DNA from: Segetibacter sp.
GTDB lineage: Bacteria; Bacteroidota; Bacteroidia; Chitinophagales; Chitinophagaceae
Length of the DNA stretch: 10,938 nucleotides
Reading direction: 5' to 3'
Assembly: GCA_030146445.1 (NCBI GenBank)
Contig: JASLBT010000417.1
Span: forward strand, 1 to 10,938
The notes beneath the pieces were generated by a model, which worked only from the letters and a program-made list of their open reading frames with translations, had not been told where the DNA came from and ran no database searches. The position numbers and the translations under genes are program-made. Of the stretch, positions 6,425 to 10,938 are shown in pieces. The number at the start of each line of letters is the position of its first letter. Positions within the stretch are counted from its first letter, which is position 1.

Positions 6425-7018
6425 ATGTGTGGTAGGTTTATGGTAATAGTAGCCAAAGAAAAATTCTGTAAAAGCGCTTTTAAAACCAACGTGGCCAATC
6501 AAACAGCAGAAGAAGTTTTTAAACAATGCTTTTTCGATTATTCCGCGAGTTTGCATCACTATGCCTCAACCATTGTAAAAAATGATGAGGAAGCTAAAGA
6601 CATTGTCCAAAAGGTTTTCATAAAGCTCTGGCAGAAAAGAAATGAAATCGATTTTTCAACATCGCTGCGTTCTTATTTATTTACCTCCGTTTACAACCTG
6701 AGCCTGAATACGATCAGAAACAGTAAACGGCGCGAACAGCACCATTACAATGTGCACGCAAGTCAGATAACCAGCATCAACCCCGCGGAAGAAAAAGAAA
6801 CAAGGCTAAGGATACAGCATGCCATAGCAGCTTTACCACCCCGGTGTAGTGAGGTTTTTATTAAAAGTAGGTTCGAAGCAAAAAAGTACATCGAAATAGC
6901 ATCTGAAATGAATATATCCATCAAAACGGTTGAAGCACAAATGGGCAGGGCTTTGAAACATTTACGGGAGCAATTGGGAGACTTATCCCTTGTGGTCTTA
7001 ATATCCCTGTATTTCTAA
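6425..7018 (+). CDS. FecI-like ECF RNA polymerase sigma-70 factor
   Basis: An extracytoplasmic-function sigma factor of the Bacteroidota FecI-like type. From this ATG it has 197 residues. The region-2 core is EEVFKQCFFDYSASLHHYAS followed by DEEAKDIVQKVFIKLWQKR, including the DIVQxVFxKLW motif that contacts core polymerase and the -10 element, then the SLRSYLFTSVYNLSLNTIR segment. Region 4 is IQHAIAALPPRCSEVFIKSR followed by KKYIEIASEMNISIKTVEAQ, a helix-turn-helix for the -35 element, and MGRALKHLRE. The hydrophobic C-terminal tail LSLVVLISLYF is usual for the family. The start is uncertain: a TTG at 6383 would add 14 residues, ATG 6440 would give 192 residues, and no Shine-Dalgarno sequence decides. 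The anti-sigma gene begins 16 bases after the stop, so the two are co-transcribed and this sigma factor is presumably held by that FecR until a surface signal arrives. Confidence 0.9.
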   Translation: MCGRFMVIVAKEKFCKSAFKTNVANQTAEEVFKQCFFDYSASLHHYASTIVKNDEEAKDIVQKVFIKLWQKRNEIDFSTSLRSYLFTSVYNLSLNTIRNSKRREQHHYNVHASQITSINPAEEKETRLRIQHAIAALPPRCSEVFIKSRFEAKKYIEIASEMNISIKTVEAQMGRALKHLREQLGDLSLVVLISLYF

Positions 7019-7034
7019 CCCATAATAACACGCC

Positions 7035-8042
7035 ATGAACGAAAGAAGTAGTGAATTCAGGATTGAATTGATAGCAAAGTACCTGGCAGGGGAAGCCTCT
7101 CCCGAAGAAGCAATGCAGCTGCATACATGGATGAAAGATAAAAACAACAGGGATGAGTATGAGAAGGCTGCCGGCATTTGGAACAGCGTATCGCAAGGCG
7201 AAAACAAAGCACAATTGACAGTTGATGAACAGTGGCGTGAACTGAACAATAAACTACAGGAAGCGCAAAAGAACACGACAAAAAAGCTGTACCGGAACCT
7301 TGCTTTTGCAGCGAGCTTTATCGGTTTAGTTCTGTTCATTTCCTATAGCGTGTTTAACAAACCATACGACAGCAAGGTTGCTCAGCAACCAGCACCCGCA
7401 CGGATAATTAAGACTGCGGCTGAAGGAGTGAAAACTGATACACTGCCCGACGGTTCCATTATTGTTATGAAACAGAATTCGTTCATAAACTATTCCACTG
7501 ACTATAATACAACCTCAAGAGAGTTGGTGCTAACAGGCGAAAGTTTCTTTGATGTTGTTGCCAACGAGAAAAAGCCTTTCATCATTAATATTGGAGATTT
7601 GAAGATTAGGGTAGTGGGAACATCCTTCAATGTTCGCGAGGTAGCCAGCGACAAGTTTATTGAAGTGCAGGTGCATACGGGTGTTGTAATGATGTACGCA
7701 CGGCATAAAGAATTGATGGTTCAAAAAGGTCAATCCGGTATTTACCATACACATGGAGATAAACTTATCTTAAAGGAAACGATTGATGAAAACAGCGTTG
7801 CATATGCTACTAAAAGCTTCTCGTTTAACGATGTTCCGTTTATCGAGGTTTGCCGATACCTCGAGAAGGCGTTCAACGTACATATACAAGTTGATGGAGA
7901 GAAGTTCAGACAGTGCAGGCTTACCGCACAGTTTAATAACAAATCCCTGGTGTACATTATGGATATAATTAGCGCTACGCTGGGGAGCAGTTATCGAAAG
8001 CAAGGAAACATCATTTACATAGCTGGCGAAGGTTGCCAATAA
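7035..8042 (+). CDS. FecR family anti-sigma factor with DUF4974 domain
   Basis: A 335-residue inner-membrane anti-sigma factor. Residues 7-75 are the cytoplasmic sigma-binding part (ELIAKYLAGEASPEEAMQLH, then a helix with WMKDKNNRDEYEKAAGIW). One transmembrane helix lies at about 86-107 (YRNLAFAASFIGLVLFISY). The periplasmic FecR domain spans about 125-240, with TLPDGSIIVMKQNSFINY, the GESFFDVVANEKKPFII strand and IRVVGTSFNV. A DUF4974 domain follows (SFSFNDVPFIEVCRYLEKAF, then FNNKSLVYIMDIISATLG), about 260-330. In the FecIRA paradigm the periplasmic part reads the STN domain of an outer-membrane transducer and releases the sigma factor. The gene follows the sigma gene by 16 bases and precedes the STN-barrel gene by 21 bases, so its partner is very likely the next product. 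Confidence 0.93.
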   Translation: MNERSSEFRIELIAKYLAGEASPEEAMQLHTWMKDKNNRDEYEKAAGIWNSVSQGENKAQLTVDEQWRELNNKLQEAQKNTTKKLYRNLAFAASFIGLVLFISYSVFNKPYDSKVAQQPAPARIIKTAAEGVKTDTLPDGSIIVMKQNSFINYSTDYNTTSRELVLTGESFFDVVANEKKPFIINIGDLKIRVVGTSFNVREVASDKFIEVQVHTGVVMMYARHKELMVQKGQSGIYHTHGDKLILKETIDENSVAYATKSFSFNDVPFIEVCRYLEKAFNVHIQVDGEKFRQCRLTAQFNNKSLVYIMDIISATLGSSYRKQGNIIYIAGEGCQ

Positions 8043-8063
8043 CCAATATAAAAACCCGGGAAT

Positions 8064-9281
8064 ATGAAAGTAATTACAATAATACTTTTAGCAGTTTTTA
8101 TAGCAACTGCCGTGACTGCACAGGCAAACAAACAAGCATTAAGCAAGAAAATATCAATAACAGCAAAAGAAGTAAGCGTTGACTCATTGTTGAAGATTTT
8201 CAGCCAACAAACCACCCTTGAGTTTTCCTTTAACTCAAACCGGATAAGCCCGTCAAGAAAGGTGCTTGTGCCCAAAGAAAGTATTACGCTTTCTGCGTGG
8301 TTAATCCTGCTGCAGCAAAAGTTAGGTGCGGGGCATAAGGTTTTGGAAAACCACATTATACTGGTTGATAACAGCAAGCCAGGCAAATTCGCGGCCGGTC
8401 GCAAAGGTAATCCACGACAGCTTTCTAAGCCTGCGAAACAAACTAAAAACAACGCTACGCCCAGGCTAAACCCCAGGGCAACAACATCAAATACCAGAGA
8501 GCATCAACCCTCTTCTTCTGATCAAGTGTACTCAACTGGAAAAGTTGTCCCGGTTATCACGCCACAACTCCCCTTGCCAACATCCCACAAACAACCTGGA
8601 ACAACAGCTCTTAAAGCGGCAGAAAGTCAAATAGATAAGCCGAACACCATAGCCGGGCAACAGGCTCCTGGTGCAAAGCCAGCAGGCAATCTGCGGGCTG
8701 ATCAGGAGAATGAAGCAAGAGAAACAAATGGAGATCATGCTTTACAGCTGGTAGCAGGTTGGAGCCGGCATGGGAGCGGAGACATGCGGGGGATTATTTT
8801 CGGTGCTGAATACATCAGGTATTATACAAAGCGGTTTTCGCTGAATTACCATTTCAGGGGAGGTATCAACAGTAGTAAAGATGCTATGTTCTATCAGCCA
8901 CCCGGGTCGGGGAGTTACAACGATGCATCTATCCGGTTTACCACCGCTGGTGTTCAACTTGGTGTGAATGCAGGTTTTAGCCCGGTAAGAACTTTGCGAC
9001 ACGAGTTCAGGATAAGTGCTGGTCCTTTTATCAGGTATCAATCGGAATCCAACACCGACGGTTATTCCATTTATCAAACTTCGATATCAGGTATTCCAGG
9101 TCCGGTTGTTCAGTACAATAACCGCACACCGCATGAAAGATTTGCCGTAGGCGGATTAGTACAGTTTGAATACAACTTCACCTTCAAAAAAATATACATT
9201 GGGCCCCTCGCCGGCTTCCAATTCGACAGTGATGGTAACACCATTCCCCAGCTTGCACTCGTAATAGGAAGGCGGTTGTAA
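8064..9281 (+). CDS. Secreted STN-domain protein fused to a small outer-membrane beta-barrel
   Basis: A 405-residue protein with an unusual architecture. Residues 1-20 are a signal peptide (hydrophobic core ITIILLAVFIATA, cleavage near VTAQ). Residues 26-102 form an STN (secretin/TonB short N-terminal) domain: KKISITAKEVSVDSLLKIFS, TLEFSFNSNRIS, ITLSAWLILLQQKL and HKVLENHIILVD. Residues 103-222 are a low-complexity Pro/Lys/Thr/Ala/Gln-rich linker, long enough to span part of the periplasm. Residues 226-405 consist of alternating amphipathic strands (HALQLVAGWSRHG, GIIFGAEYIRYY, FSLNYHFRGGI, AGVQLGVNAGF, EFRISAGPFIRY, FAVGGLVQFEYNF, IYIGPLAGFQF, QLALVIGRRL), about eight, suggesting a small barrel. 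No plug or TonB box is seen. STN domains normally sit on TonB-dependent transducers and contact FecR, so this is inferred to be the signal input of the operon. The ligand is unknown. Confidence 0.8.
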   Translation: MKVITIILLAVFIATAVTAQANKQALSKKISITAKEVSVDSLLKIFSQQTTLEFSFNSNRISPSRKVLVPKESITLSAWLILLQQKLGAGHKVLENHIILVDNSKPGKFAAGRKGNPRQLSKPAKQTKNNATPRLNPRATTSNTREHQPSSSDQVYSTGKVVPVITPQLPLPTSHKQPGTTALKAAESQIDKPNTIAGQQAPGAKPAGNLRADQENEARETNGDHALQLVAGWSRHGSGDMRGIIFGAEYIRYYTKRFSLNYHFRGGINSSKDAMFYQPPGSGSYNDASIRFTTAGVQLGVNAGFSPVRTLRHEFRISAGPFIRYQSESNTDGYSIYQTSISGIPGPVVQYNNRTPHERFAVGGLVQFEYNFTFKKIYIGPLAGFQFDSDGNTIPQLALVIGRRL

Positions 9282-9667
9282 GGCCATCCGGTGAATCGGA
9301 TAACAACCGGTTACGAGGTTATGAAATTCCCACGGGAAAGTTTTTACTTTCGAAGCAGTACTATCAGCGGTTTGTGGTACGAGCCTTTGTTTCTGTTAGT
9401 GTCATCGTTGCCACGCTCGCTTGTACCGTAGTGCGGGTGGCAGGAGGCACGGGAATAGCAGGAGTACACACAAGAGTTAGAACACGGATGATACGGGTGG
9501 GTTACGGCTTTTTGAAAGCCTGCGGGTTGACACATCGGCGTTGTGCATGGCAGAACAATATGCTTAGTAGCACGGAAACCTGGTCATCCGTGTTCTGGGT
9601 TGTCAATATGGCCAGCTGAGTGTATATGAGTGACAACGAACCTGAATAGAAAACCGGTTTCGTCTTC
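9282..9667. other. Gap between the sigma operon and the VOC gene
   Basis: 386 bases between a plus-strand operon end and a minus-strand gene end. A short ATCCG/CGGAT stem (9286-9301) follows the barrel gene's stop but has no T-run, so a terminator is not convincing. The largest open frames (plus 9374-9619 from a GTG; minus 9344-9535) look compositionally odd and resemble nothing I know. The stretch carries a long-range inverted repeat, listed separately. Confidence 0.45.
9479..9596. repeat. 13-bp perfect inverted repeat enclosing 92 bases
   Basis: AGAACACGGATGA at 9479-9491 is exactly the reverse complement of TCATCCGTGTTCT at 9584-9596. Inside lies a hairpin, GGCTTT (9506-9511) / AAAGCC (9515-9520) with a three-base loop. 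A second 6-bp stem, CACGGA (9571-9576) / TCCGTG (9587-9592), competes with the right arm. This could be a structured non-coding RNA or a small non-autonomous element with terminal inverted repeats; the bases just outside each arm (GAGTT and GGGTT) agree at four of five positions, which is weak evidence of a target duplication. Confidence 0.5.
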
Positions 9668-10528
9668 CTAAACTAAGGCTGGTTCTTTTGAAGCATCCAC
9701 CAAACTTTGAATGTCGATCTTGCCCATTTTCATAAGCGCTGCCATTACTTTTTGTCCGTTTTCACCGGACGTAACAAGACTGCCTAAAACTTTAGGTACT
9801 ATTTGCCATGATACGCCAAACTTATCCTTAAGCCAGCCACACCTTGACTCTGCTCCGCCTTGGGTAAGCTTAGCCCAGTAGTCATCAATCTCCTCCTGTG
9901 TATCCACTTCCACCATCAACGAAACCCCCTCATTAAAACTGAATTTATGATCTCCGGTACCATCCATTGCAGCAAATATTTCATTGTTTAGGCTAAAATG
10001 TCCAAATTTTAAGTTGCCTTCAGGCTGTTCTTCGCCGGCTTTATAGGTTTGTAAAAAGTAAGTTGTGCTGTTTGGAAAGATAGACGTGTAGTGTTTCAAT
10101 GCCTCCTGTGCTTTACCACACATTTCCCCTTCGAAAAGCAAACAAGTAGTAATCTTCTGTGCTCCTGTTGTTAGTTCGCCAACGGCCAGCTGCCATGTCA
10201 TACCAAATTTATCAACTATCCAGGCGTATTTGTCACTCCACGGATATTTGTCCAAAGGGAACATTGAGCTACCCTCTTCGATAAGCCGGTCATGGATCCC
10301 CTGCAATTCTTCATAACTGTTACAGGTGACAAACAGGGAGATGGAAGGATTTATTTTAAAATACGGTCCCCCATTCAGCCCCATGATTTTTTTACCGTGG
10401 ATTTCAAATTGCACAACCATAGGTGTGTCGGTCGTAATCTTCGAGTTGCTAAAAACCTGGCAATAAAATTCAGCGGCGTTTTTGGCGTTGCCATCAAACC
10501 AGAGGCATGGAAAAATATTGTTATTCAT
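9668..10528 (-). CDS. Two-domain VOC family protein (PhnB / 3-demethylubiquinone methyltransferase-like fold)
   Basis: A 286-residue cytoplasmic protein made of two repeated vicinal-oxygen-chelate domains. Domain 1 (about 4-116) has IFPCLWFDGNAKNAAEFYCQ, QFEIHGKKIMGLNGGPYFK, SISLFVTCNSYEELQGIHDR and the DKFGMTWQLAV end. Domain 2 (about 125-246) repeats the plan with ITTCLLFEGEMCGKAQEALK, GHFSLNNEIFAAMDGTG, GVSLMVEVDTQEEIDDYWAK and KDKFGVSWQIVP. The WxxDKFGxxWQ/WLKDKFGVSWQ repeats are typical of the PF06983-type group, many of which are named methyltransferase only by homology; an enzymatic activity cannot be assigned. The ATG at 10526-10528 is chosen because family members start right before the FLWFDGNA strand. 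The frame stays open upstream to 10828, but those 100 codons show no domain and would cover the promoter-like region. It is transcribed alone. Confidence 0.88.
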   Translation of the reverse strand: MNNNIFPCLWFDGNAKNAAEFYCQVFSNSKITTDTPMVVQFEIHGKKIMGLNGGPYFKINPSISLFVTCNSYEELQGIHDRLIEEGSSMFPLDKYPWSDKYAWIVDKFGMTWQLAVGELTTGAQKITTCLLFEGEMCGKAQEALKHYTSIFPNSTTYFLQTYKAGEEQPEGNLKFGHFSLNNEIFAAMDGTGDHKFSFNEGVSLMVEVDTQEEIDDYWAKLTQGGAESRCGWLKDKFGVSWQIVPKVLGSLVTSGENGQKVMAALMKMGKIDIQSLVDASKEPALV

Positions 10529-10557
10529 TATGCAGTTTTTTAGGGATGAACATTGAT

Positions 10558-10610
10558 TACATATCACTAAGTATGTTGAAGCAAAGCTAGTGTTTCGGCT
10601 TAGTGATGTA
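10558..10610. promoter_or_regulatory. Dyad framing a -7-like element upstream of the VOC gene
   Basis: TACATATCACTAAG (10558-10571) and CTTAGTGATGTA (10599-10610) are inverted copies, 12 bases pairing with one unpaired base and a perfect 8-bp TCACTAAG/CTTAGTGA core. Between them, on the minus strand, TAGCTTTG (10582-10589) is an exact match to the Bacteroidota -7 consensus TAnnTTTG and would place the start of transcription near 10575, about 45 bases before the VOC start codon. No good TTG -33 element is visible. The arrangement suggests a regulator binding both sides of the promoter, or a leader hairpin. Confidence 0.45.
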
Positions 10611-10938
10611 GGGAGGTGATAATGACATTTTCGGGTGGTAAATGCGGCAACAGGAATTGAAGTCGTAAAAATTGAATGTGATCGAGCTGTGATCCTAATT
10701 TGTTTAAGCATGTTATTGATTTGGTTTCCGGCGGATTTTCTTAATTGTTTCTTGTATAAAAACGTTTTTTTGGTACCGGCAGCGGATTTAATGGCGTCAT
10801 CGTTGCGTCGCATTTCGTTCATCTGCATAACCTATGGTGAGCATAAAACTGGGTTGGTGTTGGGTTTTACCGACAGAAAGTGGCTCGTTTGGGTTGCGTA
10901 TGCCCGCGGTCAAAGGCTTCAATTATGCAGCATTGGAT
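10611..10938. other. Right-hand region without a supportable gene
   Basis: About 330 bases to the window end. A minus-strand frame in line with the VOC gene stays open from 10828 but its translation is not recognisable, lacking any domain or signal peptide. No RNA gene, repeat or terminator stands out. The next gene presumably lies beyond the window. Confidence 0.45.

Noticed and set aside
9374..9619. Plus-strand frame of 81 codons after the STN-barrel gene.
   Set aside because: It needs a GTG start, has atypical composition and no similarity I can recognise; the inverted repeat inside it explains the region better.
10529..10828. 100-codon N-terminal extension of the VOC protein.
   Set aside because: The first VOC domain begins right at the internal ATG at 10528, the extension shows no domain, and it would overlap the promoter-like dyad.
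1..10938. tRNA or rRNA genes, CRISPR arrays, transposases or integrases.
   Set aside because: I looked in the gaps for T-arm-like GGTTCRANNCC boxes, regularly spaced repeats and transposase motifs and found none.

Overview
The window looks like chromosomal DNA of a Bacteroidota bacterium, probably a Chitinophagaceae- or Sphingobacteriia-like free-living glycan user. The signs are two GH43-type glycosidases, a FecI-type ECF sigma factor directly followed by a FecR anti-sigma factor with a DUF4974 tail, an outer-membrane barrel receptor of the CarboxypepD_reg / plug / OMP_b-brl_3 type, a near absence of Shine-Dalgarno sequences, and promoter-like elements of the Bacteroidota form (TTG about 19 bases before TAnnTTTG). 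The lineage is inferred from gene families only.

Layout. 1-204 is the C-terminal end of a GH43-like glycosidase that enters from the left. 603-1610 is a complete secreted GH43 enzyme on the same strand. 1611-2474 has no intact gene. It holds the eroded remains of a zinc-dependent alcohol dehydrogenase on the minus strand (about 1809-2265), a terminator-like hairpin behind it, and several other inverted and direct repeats. 2475-2966 (+) is a small four-helix DUF4396 membrane protein with His-rich ends. 3231-5666 (-) is a TonB-receptor-like outer-membrane protein that converges on it; its upstream region carries a promoter-like pair with repeated AGT(N)ACT palindromes. 5667-6424 is a long gap. 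6425-9281 (+) is a tight three-gene operon: ECF sigma factor, FecR anti-sigma factor, and a secreted protein joining an STN signalling domain to a small beta-barrel. 9282-9667 is a gap with a long-range 13-bp inverted repeat. 9668-10528 (-) is a two-domain VOC/PhnB-like protein whose upstream region has a -7-like element framed by a dyad. 10529-10938 shows no further gene.

How the genes work together. The clearest functional unit is the sigma / anti-sigma / STN-barrel operon. It resembles FecI-FecR-FecA cell-surface signalling, but the FecA position is taken by an STN domain, a roughly 120-residue Pro/Lys/Thr-rich linker and a barrel of only about 180 residues, with no plug domain. This suggests an outer-membrane sensor that signals without being a TonB-dependent transporter. 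The neighbouring divergent receptor has a carboxypeptidase-like N-terminal domain instead of STN, so it is a possible regulatory target but not an obvious signal partner. The GH43 genes look like the edge of a glycan-utilisation locus extending to the left. Intact coding sequence covers only about 72% of the window, low for a bacterium, and at least one gap is demonstrably a decayed gene.
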